The notes beneath the pieces are model-generated. The model searched no databases and was not told the DNA's origin. It saw only the letters and a list, made by a program, of their open reading frames with translations. From Mya arenaria (lineage: Eukaryota > Mollusca > Bivalvia > Myida > Myidae), in NCBI RefSeq assembly GCF_026914265.1, contig NC_069128.1, positions 30,990,460-31,054,459 of the forward strand: a stretch of DNA of 64,000 nt, in the 5' to 3' direction. Made by a program: the position numbers and the translations under genes. This document shows positions 52,101 to 63,969 of this stretch, one piece after another (position 1 is the first letter of the stretch; each line of letters starts with the position of its first letter).

Positions 52101-53498
52101 TTGTTGTTGGGGAGCGTGTGTGCACTTAAACTGGTTTAAATACCCAGTAAATTTATATTAACCGACTTTTTTTAAACATTTTTCCATTGAATTTGTCTCC
52201 GTTGTAGACCTTTTTCTTCTTGTCTTGGTAATGCATTCAGTAATCTTACTTTGTTGCGATATTACCAAAGGGTACGTGATCAATTTCAATTTGAGTCTCA
52301 ATTAGGAATGTTTGTAGAGAATTAAGTTTTGTGAAAGGCAAGTACTTTCAAGCGTCCGTAAAATGTATGAATGAATGCCGATGTTAAATGGATAATTTCA
52401 TTGTTTGTAGAATGTTGCAAAAGAATGATTACAAAAGGAAGTGTCACAAACCATTTGCATTGTTAATACTAACATACTGGTTGCTGGTATGTTTATCTAT
52501 TCTAAGATATGCTAAATTCACGATTTTGAAAAGCTTTAGAAACGCAATCAAGCAAAATGATGTAGCGTGATTCGTTGATTTACATTATCAGGTGATGTTA
52601 CCTATGTATTTACTGGATTTTAAAATATCCATTGGCTTATGTACTAGTCACTGTGGGCGAGTGGATATGGTATCAGTTTTCAATTTGTCTTGAGTGTACC
52701 GGCCTTAGTTCGCTTTTCACTACAACGTGGATTTTTGTTTGCTCTTATTATTCATCTTCAATTTCGAAATAAAAGAGTAAAATAATTATACTATGTGTTT
52801 TCAGATGCATACTCGGAATAAACTCATTTTTGGCTCCAAAAAAGAGAGGGTCCCTTTAACCTAATACCTCTGAACAGGATCTTTGTTAAATTTTTGACTA
52901 TTGAATTTCTCTCTAACGTTGGATTTTTTATTATGGATGGCAACCTATTCAACAGGAATTTAGTACTTTCCTAGTAATGCATTTAGTAATCTTATTTCTG
53001 TGACATTTTCCCGAAGGGTAAGTGATCATTTTCAATTATGTTTCAATTATTTAAGTTTATCAAGAATTAATGTTTTGAAAAGGCAAGCACTTTAACGCGC
53101 TCGTTAATTGTGTGAATGAATATTGATGTATAATACCTCTGAAAATGCTTTATCAGGAGGCACAATATATGTTGATGGATATTTTTTTAATGTTAAACTC
53201 TTTGAGTTTAATAATCAAAGCAAAAACACCTATGATGTGTGTACGGATAAAGAAATATTAACGATATGTTTGCACTTTTTTAACTGTTAAATTTGTAGTC
53301 ATGTATCTAGTTATTAAACAAAACCATTAGTAAAGGCTATTTTTTTGTTATATGTACAAAAATTGAATGCCTTGTTTTGTTTTGATCATAAAAGTCCAAT
53401 CAGTTGAACATGATATTGCATAAAATAAATAAATAGAAAAACAATTTTTAGTTTATTTATTGTGTCAATTTTAAGCATCCAATTGTGATTTGAAGTTT
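49181..53498. other. Non-coding; module A, then the paralogue of 42.8-45.9 kb
   Basis: Module A remnants lie at 49990-50060. 51455-51830 parallels 42830-43190, and 52205-53498 parallels one copy of the 1.3-kb duplication, with module C at 52260 and 53000 and the AAAT run near 53425. The equivalent of the 58773 open frame is full of stops here. No gene is seen. Confidence 0.5.
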
Positions 53499-56219
53499 TA
53501 TCAACAATCGGCCACACTCAGCAATCAAATATATCAGCAACATGCAACACTCAGACCTTTGACGATATCAGGACAAGGCCACACTCAGACCTTTGACGAT
53601 ATCAGCAACAGGCCACACTCAGACCTTTGACGATATTAGCAACATGTCACACTCAGACCTTTGACGATATCAGCAACAGGTCACAATCAGGGATTTGACG
53701 ATATCAGCAACAGGTCACAATCAGGGATTTGACGATATCAGCAACAGGCCACACTCAGACCTTTGACGATATCAGCAACAGGTCACACTCAGACCTTTGA
53801 CGATATCAGCAACAGGCCACACTCAGACCTTTGACGATATCAGCATCAGGCCATACTCAGACCTTTGACGATATCAGCAACAGGCCACACTCAGACCTCT
53901 GACGATATCAGCAACAGGCCACACTCAGACCTTTAACGATATCAGCAACAGGCCCCACTCGGACCTTTGACGATGTCAGCAACAGGCCACAATCAGGGAT
54001 TTGACAATATCAGCAACAGGCCACAATCAGGGATTTGACGATATCAGCAACAGGCCACAATCAGACCTTTGACGATATCAGCAACAGGCCACACTCGGAC
54101 CTTTGACGATGTTAGCAACAGGCCACAGTCAGGGATTTGACGATATCAGCATCAGGCCACACTCGGACCTTTGACGATATCAGCATCAGGCCATACTCAG
54201 ACCTTTGACGCTATCAGCAACAGGCCACACTCAGACCTTTGACGATGTCAGCAACAGGCCACAATCAGACATTGACGATTTCAGCAACAGGCCACACTCA
54301 GACCTTTGACGATATCAGCATCAGGCCACACTCAGACCTTTGACGATCGATATTTACAACAGGCCACACTCAGACCTTTGACGATATCAGCATCAGGCCT
54401 AACTCAGACCTTTGACGATATCAGCAACAGGCCACGCTCAGAACCTTGACGATATCAGCATCAGGCCACACTTAGACCTTTGACGATATCAGCAACAGGC
54501 CACGCTCAGAACCTTGACGATATCAGCATCAGGCCACACTCAGACCTTTGACGATATCAGCATCAGGCCATACTCAGACCTTTGACGATATCAGCATCAG
54601 GCCACACTCAGACCTTTGACGATCGATATTTACAACAGGCCACACTCAGACCTTTGACGATATCAGCATCAGGCCACACTCAGACCTTTGACGATATCAG
54701 CAACAGGCCACACTCAGACCTCTGACGATATCAGCAACAGGCCACACTCAGACCTTTAACGATATCAGCAACAGGCCACACTCGGACCTTTGACGATGTC
54801 AGCAACAGGCCACAATCAGGGATTTGACAATATCAGCAACAGGCCACAATCAGGGATTTGACGATATCAGCAACAGGCCACAATCAGACCTTTGACGATA
54901 TCAGCAACAGGCCACACTCGGACCTTTGACGATGTTAGCAACAGGCCACAGTCAGGGATTTGACGATATCAGCATCAGGCCACACTCGGACCTTTGACGA
55001 TATCAGCATCAGGCCATACTCAGACCTTTGACGCTATCAGCAACAGGCCACACTCAGACCTTTGACGATGTCAGCAACAGGCCACAATCAGACATTGACG
55101 ATTTCAGCAACAGGCCACACTCAGACCTTTGACGATGTCAGCAACAGGCCACACTCAGACTTTTGACGATATCAGCATCAGGCCACACTCAGACCTTTGA
55201 CGATCGATATTTACAACAGGCCACACTCAGACCTTTGACGATATCAGCATCAGGCCACACTCAGACCTTTGACGATATCAGCAACAGGCCACGCTCAGAA
55301 CCTTGACGATATCAGCATCAGGCCACACTTAGACCTTTGACGATATCAGCAACAGGCCACGCTCAGAACCTTGACGATATCAGCATCAGGCCACACTCAG
55401 ACCTTTGACGATATCAGCATCAGGCCATACTCAGACCTTTGACGATATCAGCATCAGGCCACACTCAGACCTTTGACGATCGATATTTACAACAGGCCAC
55501 ACTCAGATCTTTGACGATATCAGCATCAGGCCACACTCAGACCTTTGACGATGTCAGCAACAGGCCACACTCAGACCTTTGACGATGTCAGGAACAGGCC
55601 ACACTCAGACCTTTGACGATATCAGCAACAGGCCACACTCAGACCTTTGACGATGTCAGCAACAGGGTAAGCTCATAACCTTGACGATATAAGCAACAGG
55701 CCACACTCAGACCTTTGACGATGTCAGGAACAGGCCACACTCAGACCTTTGACGATATCAGCAACAGGCCACACTCAGACTTTTGACGATATCAGCATCA
55801 GGCCACACTCAGACCTTTGACGATATCAGCAACATACCACACTTGACACTTGTTGATATAAAAGCTATATTAGAAACAGGTCTCACTCAGACCTTTGTTG
55901 ATACAAAAACTATATCAGCAAAATACCACACGCAGACCTTTGTGGATACAAAAGCTATATCAGCAACACACCACAAGCAGACCTTTGTGGATAAAACAAC
56001 TATATCAGCAAAACACCACACGCAGACCTTTGTGGATACAAAAACTATATCAGCAAAATACCACACGCAGACCTTTGTGGATACAAAACTATATCAGCAA
56101 AACACCACACGCAGACCTTTGTGGATACAAAAACTATATCAGTAAAATACCACACGCAGACCTTTGTGGATACAAAAACTATATTAGCAACAGGCTGCAC
56201 TCCTACCTATGGATACAAA
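53499..56219. repeat. Minisatellite array 2 (34-bp units, about 2.7 kb)
   Basis: Roughly 75 to 80 units of mainly 34 bp. They differ from array 1 by CAGACCTTTGAC in place of CAGTCTTTGAC. Variants include CAATCAGGGATTTGAC, a TTTGACGATCGATATTTAC form (near 54341, 54617, 55198, 55476) and, at the right end, 45-bp units like those in array 1. A block of some 0.5 kb or more starting near 53870 is repeated 823 bp further on, the offset becoming 857 bp after one extra unit, so there is a higher-order duplication. The 34-bp unit shifts frame every copy, and no frame stays open. Confidence 0.95.
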
Positions 56220-56793
56220 GGCAACACTTATTTCAAGGAAACACTAAAATATACAGAACGATTTCACTTTGCATTTACTTCCTGTGTTTGACTATGCCAA
56301 CTTTTCAATCTCTCAAAAGCCAAAACTTACCGTTAACGTCAATCTACTAGTGATCGGCACCACTGTTGTGTTGGGTTAATTTTAATGTAAAGCAAAGTTT
56401 GTGTCATTGCCAATGTGGTATGACGTAAAAAAGTAATACACGACTTGGAAAACAGACAAAATTATTTTACATCATATCTCCGTGCCAATTTTATGGTCGT
56501 GCATGTAATAATAACAAACATACCTGGTATTCGATTTGTGCAGATTTGTGATTTAAAGCTTAGACCTTTTATATTTTCCATACGTTATTAATCAACACCA
56601 AATCAAATTATGTTGTAAATAATTATGCGTCATTACCTTAGACGTGTTATTACAGCTGTTTACGGGCTTTTTTTAGCTTTGGTAATAGCCGATTCGAGTA
56701 TGTTTTGAAATCCAAAGAACTTACTTTGACTTTGAAGGAGTTAAACGTTACCATTAAAAATCTTTCATTGAAGGTCATCAGCATTTTATATGT
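56220..56793. other. Non-coding tRNA 5' flank
   Basis: Aligns with 46860-47790 and 60600-61127. Nothing coding is seen. Confidence 0.5.
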
Positions 56794-56873
56794 GTCTCGG
56801 TAGCGCAGTAGGTTTCATAATCAATGAAAATAGAGCGATCTGAAGGTCGTGAGTTCGATCCTCACCCGGGGCA
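56794..56873 (+). pseudogene. tRNA-Met pseudogene with internal deletion
   Basis: About 11 bases are missing between the D loop and the anticodon (GTAGGT joins directly to TTCATAATC), removing the 3' side of the D stem and the 5' side of the anticodon stem. The rest, including intron, T arm and TTTT from 56880, is well kept, so the deletion is probably recent. Position 2 is T. Confidence 0.85.
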
Positions 56874-57155
56874 TTAATGTTTTGTTTGTTTGCATATAGT
56901 TTAGTTGTCATTCTTTCCTAGTAACACAATGCACAATGGAAATTAAAGGACAATGTACGGAAGCCAAACAGTTAATGACCCTGTTGAGATGCACTCGGTT
57001 CAAAGCCTAAACTATACACAACGTACAGAATCGAGTCTACGGAGCAATATAACAATATCATAACTAATAATTTGCTATTTTTTCACCTTTGAACGCCAAG
57101 TGCGCCCATCATTTATCTGTTATGTGAGGTTTGTGTTACTTTAGATATTGAATAT

Positions 57156-57464
57156 GTGGTGGTGTTAGTAGTTTATACTCCGGGTCCCGGCGTGAGCACA
57201 TTGAAGGGTCCCAGAGTGACAGCTCAACCACCGCACACCTATCCTGGGCAGACTATCAGGCGGTTAACCAGTACTAGGTGCCTTCACCTCTGCAAGGAAC
57301 TGACAATTTCTGTACATGCCAGGGGCAGTGGTACAGTACGAATGGTCGTAGAAAGAATTTCATAAACAATCACAACAGAAGTGACCTGGTCCGCCCGGAA
57401 ATCGAAGTCGGATTGTCCGATTCACTGTCCAACGCTCTACCGATTGAGCTAACCGGGCGGACTA
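57156..57464 (-). mobile_element. tRNA-derived SINE
   Basis: On the minus strand the element opens with a tRNA-like head, TCCGCCCGGTTAGCTCAATC, with A box (TAGCTCAATCGG) and a B-box-like CGACTTCGATTTCC. It continues into a body of about 230 bases and ends in an ACTACTAACACCACCA-like tail. It is flanked by TGAATAT on both sides (57149-57155 and 57465-57471), a probable target-site duplication. Paralogous flanks at about 48140 and 61580 lack the insert, so it arrived after the units duplicated. The SINE family is not identified; molluscan V-SINEs are one candidate. Confidence 0.8.
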
Positions 57465-57471
57465 TGAATAT

Positions 57472-58772
57472 ATGAATTCCATTATAGTGTTATATGTGCA
57501 TGTTATGATGAATCTTAAAACTAAGGGAACCATCCCGTCAGTTTTGCGTCTAAAAATACCAAAAAAAAAAACGATAACAACATCAAAGATGTATACGAAA
57601 AATTATATCATTTTGACGCCTCTTTAGTCATAGACCTTTGTTTTGAAAATAAAGATATACATGCATATCTTACTTAAGCCACACATACTGGTTGACATAA
57701 TGTTTTATATGACTTTGAACGAAAAGACAGCAACGATCAATTTATATGCTAGGACATTCACGAGCTATGTCTTTCACAATAATATTTATAAGCGTAGTTA
57801 CAAAATTAAATGGCGGTTTTGATCCAACAAGTCCAAAAACCTGTGTTTCTTTCTTCTAGTTTATTGGCGCTACTGCATGCTCTAAAATTAAATTCATTTT
57901 CATTGGTCAAGACAACCTACATTTTTATCAAATATCTGTCATATTTCATGTTGTGTTTACCCTGTAAGTATCACTTGTAGTACTTTTATATACATTTACA
58001 TACAGTTATTTTGCTTGCTTTCATTGTACGACTTATGCAAACAGTGCAGTTTACCTATATATTTAAAGCTTCGCTATCGCCTTTGACAATCTTATCGGTT
58101 AATACTAACTTGGGACAACAAATAATGGGATGAACTAGGTTTTTTTTGAAAAACAACCTTCTTACAGCGGCAAAAAGTGCCCCGATATAATATCTCAGGA
58201 TGTGATGTGATGGGTGTTGTCCCGGTCTGAGGACCCAGGTTTGATTCATACTGCCGTCTGACTCGTTACATTTATAAAACAAAGTTTATGTATTACATCA
58301 TCGTCTTGAGATGTTTTCGACTTTTTTAACACGCTCTTAATTTGCTGTTAATGTCAGACACGCATTCACAGGACAACACTTATATAAAAGTGATTGCGCA
58401 TTTGCAAGGCCAATTAAAACTTTCTTTAGCCTATTGCTTAGATATGTGACACATTTCTGAATGAATGTTTTTTAGCTGCTTTCTTTTTATTACCTATTGT
58501 TTAAACCGTTTTTCAATCATAATAAATGTCAATTCATATATGGGTAATATTGTTTAACTTAGCTAAGACGATCTGTGCCGTATAGGTTTATCGTATTAGT
58601 GAATAGTAGCCGGAAAGGAAATTAACTATTTTGGGATTTGCAAAACACTTTTCCTGGTTATGGTTTGCTTCTTATTGCATTACATTGCTTAAAAGCTCCC
58701 CAGAGGCTGGGTAAGTTTTGTTACCGTCTTTGTCAATATGTTTGGATATGCGCATAGGAAGTTGATCGTCGT
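57472..58772. other. Non-coding stretch
   Basis: Continues the tRNA 3' flank shared with 48160 and 61610, then enters sequence related to 50150-50500 and 51290-51400. The 75-codon minus-strand frame at 58055 is unsupported. Confidence 0.4.
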
Positions 58773-59015
58773 TTGTGTATGACTACTAAAATATTTTTTA
58801 TCTGCTTTTTTGTTTGTTGTATCATGATGTTGTGTTTCTTTCTGTTATCACCTTTTGTTTCTTTGGTCACAGGTGCTGAGCGTAAAGATGAGGGATATGA
58901 TTTCGATGAATACATTTTATACGGGCTTGCATATAAAACTCTAAAACATATAGTGGAAAATCACTTATACTTTGATGAACTGTTCAAAATAGTAATTGTA
59001 GATGATCATATATGA
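58773..59015 (+). CDS. Doubtful 80-codon frame with hydrophobic N-terminus
   Basis: The frame starts MCMTTKIFFICFFVCCIMML, a hydrophobic run of about 25 residues that could be a signal peptide or membrane anchor. It continues into a more polar, acidic part (AERKDEGYDFDEYILYGLAY, then KTLKHIVENHLYFDELFK). An alternative reading is an exon beginning after the acceptor-like TTTGGTCACAG at about 58863-58873. The paralogue at 42896-42991 stays open over 28 aligned codons with 20 identical residues, and nearly half of the differences fall at third positions. The paralogue at 51540-51620 is interrupted by stops. I do not recognise the protein. It may be an eroded exon and not a gene. Confidence 0.25.
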   Translation: MCMTTKIFFICFFVCCIMMLCFFLLSPFVSLVTGAERKDEGYDFDEYILYGLAYKTLKHIVENHLYFDELFKIVIVDDHI

Positions 59016-60354
59016 CTCATATGCATACATCGATGCCAGAAATATCGACAATTTTATCTGTTCACCACAAAAGGTGATAGCAGGAGTTAACTAGGGCTTA
59101 AGGTGAGCCACCCATCATTAGGATACAGAAATGTGTTAGTACATTGCAGATGTTTACACCTAGAGTATGTTTTTTTTTTTTAATTTATATTGAATAGCCA
59201 TTTTATTATTTGTGCAAGGTTTACAATTTGAATAACACCATCATTGAGATAGTATTATGATATATGATCATTTTAGTTTTGTGTAAAATTAGATTGAAAA
59301 ACGTACTTTCATGCGTTCGTTAAATGTATGAATGAATGTTAATGTTAAAGGGACTTTTCATGGTTTGTAAAATGCACTTGTTACGGATAGTGTCCACAAT
59401 TTTGAAAAGCCTTAGTTACGCGATTCCGAAAAGGGCTGTTGCGTGAATGGTTGATTGACGTAATCAGGTGGTGCTACCAATGTATTAAATAATGGTTAAA
59501 ATATCTTCTTGTATATTATTCCTCTTGGGAAAGTGGATATGGTATCATATTTCTATGGGTTTGTTTTACTGTTCGGGCTGGATTCAAGACCAACTACAAC
59601 CAGGTTTAGTTGCATTTATACTTTATTTGCAGTTTCTTTTGCAATTACTCAAATGTTGAAATAATCGTTATATGAAAGGTTTTCATGTGCTTTACCTAAA
59701 TAAACCCATTTTGGTGCCAAACCTGAGGGTGTCCTTTTGTTCTTATGCCTCTGGAAAAATATTTATTAAGCAGACTTGGCTCTTACGTTGACAACCAATT
59801 CCACAGGTCTTTTGTAATTTCCTGGTATTGCATTTAGTAATCTTATTCCGTTGTCATTTTCTAAAGGGTAAGTGATCACTCTCAATATGTTTTTAAATTA
59901 TCAACGTTAATAATGAATAAAATGTTTCGTAAAAGGAAAGCACTTAAACACGTTCTTTACGAGTATGAATGAATTTTGATGTATTCCGCTTCCGAGAATG
60001 CTTTTATTCGTTTTGTTTTATTAGGTTAGGTTTTCTTACTGGGGGCACAATATATGTTAATGGAAACATTATATTTTTGATGTTCATGCATTACAATGTT
60101 TATTCCGTTTGGTATTGTGAGTGAGTGTGGCATATTACCGGTGAAGCTTTTGTTTTCACACAGGTCAGTGGTTTCCATTCGTACACATTTTTGTCTACAG
60201 TAACAGGGTTTTTTTAAGACAAAAGTTTCAAAGACAATGATTTAACATTGCCACTTATTGCACTTTTTGGATCGAAACACTATAACCTACAGAACGATAA
60301 CACTTTGCATTGACTTCCAGGGTTTAACTATGTAAACATTGATATATATATGAA
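59016..60354. other. Decayed unit with module C but without the minisatellite array
   Basis: Module C is near 59285 and 59860, followed by an ACTGGGGGCACAATATATGTTAATGG-like block (60040) also found at 44270 and 53155. The region corresponding to arrays 1 and 2 holds no minisatellite. No gene is seen. Confidence 0.45.
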
Positions 60355-60540
60355 AAGCTACAAAAACAAGCTCAGTAGCCACAACTTTAAACATAAACCC
60401 CGTTTAATGGTACAGGGTAAACGCCGACGACATTGAACACAAAAACAAAAAATCGCAAACAAGAAACACGGACGAACAGCACAAAACTCCACAAACAACT
60501 CAGTGCATATATACTATATTGAGCTATAGTAAGTATTTCA
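60355..60540. repeat. Dispersed repeat, copy 2
   Basis: Matches 32965-33165. The paralogous flank at 56270-56310 lacks it, so it is an insertion in this unit. Confidence 0.7.
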
Positions 60541-61127
60541 AGTTCTAGATAATTGTAGTTGATATTTATTCTGAAGGTATATAATTAAATTAACACATTT
60601 CTGTATCTTTGAAAAAGGCAAAACCAACCGTTAACCTCCTCCTATCATCTAGTGATTGGCACCACAGCGAAAGATGCGTTTGATTATTTTCATTCAAAGT
60701 TTGTGACATCGCGTATTTGTTATGACGTGAGATAAGCTGCGCCGTAAAAAAGTAAAACACGACGTGTAAAACGACGGACATTTATTTTTATAGTCCCTTG
60801 CAGATTTAATGATGTGCATGCAATAATAACACACAAAGTTTGTCTGGAATTTCCAGTGCAGATTTGTGATTTATGTTTTCGTGACGTGAGTAATCAACGC
60901 CAAAACGAATTATGTTGCAAATAATTATGCGTCAATACCTTAGACATGCGATAACAGTTGTTTTACATCCGTTTTAGTGTTTTAAGAAAAGTATAAAGTA
61001 TTTCTAGCTTGCGTATCAGCAAAGTCAAGTATATCTTAAAATCCAAACTACTCACTGTGACGTAACAGTAGTTAAACGTGAAACTTAGACGCTTAAAGTT
61101 CTAACGACATAGCCATATAATATATGT
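60541..61127. other. Non-coding tRNA 5' flank
   Basis: Aligns with 46860-47790 and 56340-56790. A TGACGTAA variant of the upstream element is at 61058-61065. No gene is seen. Confidence 0.4.
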
Positions 61128-61217
61128 GCCTCGGTAGCACGTTAGGTAGCACGTCAGTCTCACAATCAGTGAACACACAGCGATCCGGAGATGGTGAGCT
61201 CGTTTCTCACCTGGGCA
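61128..61217 (+). pseudogene. tRNA-Met pseudogene
   Basis: Full length with intron, but the anticodon reads CAC, D-arm bases are changed (TAGCACGTTAGG), the T loop is TCGTTTC and the 3' acceptor strand is CTGGGC. Not functional. Confidence 0.75.
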
Positions 61218-61351
61218 TAACTATTTTGTTTGTTTATTTATAGTTAATTTCTCATACTTTTCTAGTAATACAATGGAAATTATAGGAGAAGGCACAGAAC
61301 CCATACAGATAATGACCGTGTTGTGATGCACACGGTTCAAAGCCTAAACTA

Positions 61352-61501
61352 AATACAACGTCATGACTCTGCTGTGCAATATAGCATATACATTTACATG
61401 AATACAACGTCATGACTCTGCTGTGCAATATAGCATATACATTTACATAAATACAACGTCATGACTCTGCTGTGCAATATAGCATATACATTGACATAAA
61501 T
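61352..61501. repeat. Three near-identical 49-bp tandem units
   Basis: Units begin with ATACAACGTCATGACTCTGC at 61353, 61402 and 61451 and differ at only one or two positions. The paralogous flanks at 48010 and 57010 hold a single diverged unit, so this is a recent local triplication. Confidence 0.95.
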
Positions 61502-63624
61502 GAAACAAAATGTTGTGTTTTTCCACCTTTAAACGCCCTGCTCACTCATTTTCTATCTTTTATCTGATGTTTGTAATATTATAGATATTTAAAATGATTT
61601 TCATTGCAGTTGTATGTGTCCATTTTATGCTGAAGTATAAAACTCACAGAATCATCCCGTCACATTTGCGCCTCAAACACTGCAGAAAGACAAACGATAA
61701 CAACGTTAGGGATGTAAACGAAGAATACCATCAACTTTACGTTTTGCTGCGTTGCAATAGGGATTAAACGCAAAATAATTAGCTATAGTTATAACATAGT
61801 GTGATATCCCATATTTGGTAATATTTGGTATGATGTTCGATCATCTGTGTGATAAAATATGTAAATAAATACATATTGTGCAATACGGACAAGACCATTT
61901 TGTGATAAAAGTGCTTGCAGTTTTAATTATATGTATGTACTTATAAAACATATTTTTCCTCGGTGTCTATTTGCGGTGTAAAGATGCGGCCTGTGAAGTT
62001 TCCAGACGAGTTTAAAAAACACCAAATCGAATTATGACATAAATAGTTACGCTTCATACCAAAGGCATGATAGTAAAGCGGTTTTACATCTGTTTTAGTG
62101 CTTATTGGATCACCGGTAATGTTGTACCGTTGTCATCGCCTTTTATATGATGTTTTGTCATGTTACAATACTGTAGCAGTATGACATTAAATTAACATAA
62201 CGAAGTGATTAATTTTGGGTTTCCACCTTTGAACACCATGTTTGTTTTCTCTTAAAATGTTTTGTTTGTCTGAACATATTTTAAAGGACACTATTTCATA
62301 TACAATGTTGCCAAAGGTATTGAATCAATGAAATCTTTTTTCTTTTCTGGTTCAGATATTCCGTGCATGTGTTATCAAGCTTATATACAACTGTTGTAGT
62401 TCGACAATAACAAGTAAGATTTAATTGATTCAATACATTCGGGAACATTGTATTTGAAATAGAGGTATTTTAAATAGTATACCGTTGAAGCCTATACAAG
62501 CTGTCGTTGAAAGTGTCAAATCTATGAAAGAGAATCCGTAATTTAATGATTGAACTAAATAATTGACAAGTTCTGCGTCTGCTCCATGAACATAGCTGGA
62601 GCTCGTTTTTGTGCCTTATTTGCGAGTAACGATGTCACGTTTGTCCTTTATTATGTTATAAACTATATTTTGTCCTGATTAAACATTTACTAAAGGGACA
62701 AGTAGTGCAAGTTCTAGATAACTATTGTTTAATATTTAGTCAGAAAGTATACATTTAAATCATAATATTCCTGTTAGGATCTGCATTTAACGTTTGATAA
62801 AATATTGTCATCCCGTATTTGGTGATATTTAGTATAAGGTAAGAGTATCTGTGCGATAAAAAAAATTAACGTTACACAAAGTGCGAAACTGGCAAGACTA
62901 TTTCTTCATATATTTTCGTCCAGATTTTTTGATGTGTATGTTCTAATAGAATAATATTTTAGTTGATTTCCTGTTCCTATTTGTGATAAAGAGCTGCGAC
63001 CTGTGATGTTCCACAAGCGATCAAAAACACCACATCGAATTAATATATTGTAAATTGTTACGCTTGAATAACTTAAACATGGCATTACAGCTGTTTTACA
63101 TCTGTTTCGGTGTTGTTTGGATCACTAGTAATGTCGTATCGTTGTCGTCGCCTTTTATGAGAACCTAATGTCTTGTTACAGCACGGTTATTGTAGACAAA
63201 TGTGTTTGAATGCAAGCTAGCAGCAAGTATGAGAAAAAACTATTATATCGATGTCTATATAAATATTATCATTGTTAGAAAGTATTGGTTTGAAATCGAT
63301 TTAATTGGAGTTTCATTTACGAACAGTTAATTGTATGTGCTGTTCGCAGGCTTATGTAATCTAATTACAGTAATGTTTCATTCTGTGAAATGTTTATATA
63401 CTGGTATAAAGTACATTCAAAATATGAAAGCTAGGAAATAAATGCACTTTCAATGTTTGGAAATGTTGATTGTATTCCAATACAAATGCTACTGATTTAA
63501 TGTTTGCAACAATTAACTGTGTGCGCTATCTACGTCCTTTTTCCTTGAATACTGTGGGTGTGTCAGCTTATTTATACTCGCACTCGGGCAAAGCTTTTTC
63601 GGTGAGTTTTTCGAGAAGATTGTT
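61502..63624. other. Non-coding stretch with an internal duplication
   Basis: The blocks 62040-62170 and 63030-63180 are diverged copies of one another (ACATCTGTTT...GGATCAC...GTAATGT.GTA.CGTTGTC.TCGCCTTTTAT). The segment near 62705 parallels 60540. The 75-codon frame at 63470 overlaps a SINE and is not called. Confidence 0.5.
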
Positions 63625-63848
63625 ACTTTTTCTTTTTTTTTGTACCATAGCACACAGACAGAACGTACCCTTGGTTAGAGCTACCCTGGTTCTTTAACCT
63701 GTATCAGTGTAAAGCACTGTCACACGGGTCACCATTTCACGTCCCTCCCAAAAGTCGAATAGTATTTGTTTAGTGGTGCGTCAGAGAATCGAACCTGCGT
63801 TCCATGGATTGACAGTCAAGTGTGTTACCACTAGACCACAGACCCGCC
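63625..63848 (-). mobile_element. tRNA-derived SINE (second family)
   Basis: On the minus strand a tRNA-like head (63774-63848) begins GGCGGGTCTGTGGTCTAGTG and has a GTC-anticodon-like loop and a B box CAGGTTCGATTCTC. The anticodon stem and part of the acceptor no longer pair, so it is not a tRNA gene. The body continues leftward with GGTGACCCGTGTGACAGTGC and TTAAAGAACCAGGGTAGC. The left boundary is approximate, and no target duplication was identified. It belongs to a different family from the 57156 SINE. Confidence 0.6.
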
Positions 63849-63969
63849 ACTAAGAACTGCTTAACGTTTGAAGTGTCTTCTAACAGCAAATTCAAGAATA
63901 CTGTACACTATGACGTTAAAACATATTAACGTTATGATTTAAACGCTTTAGGGCATATGTTGAACATGT

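Noticed and set aside
53499-56219. CRISPR-like array of 33/34-bp repeats
   Set aside because: The repeats are directly adjacent with no unique spacers, and the genome is eukaryotic.
55783-56350. Open frames of 120 and 151 codons
   Set aside because: They overlap each other on the 45-bp units at the end of array 2 and are products of the repeat.
57391-57461. Functional minus-strand tRNA gene
   Set aside because: The anticodon stem and acceptor do not pair properly, and it is continuous with a SINE body and tail.
63774-63848. Functional minus-strand tRNA-Asp(GTC)
   Set aside because: The anticodon stem is unpaired and the acceptor has mismatches; it is better explained as a SINE head.
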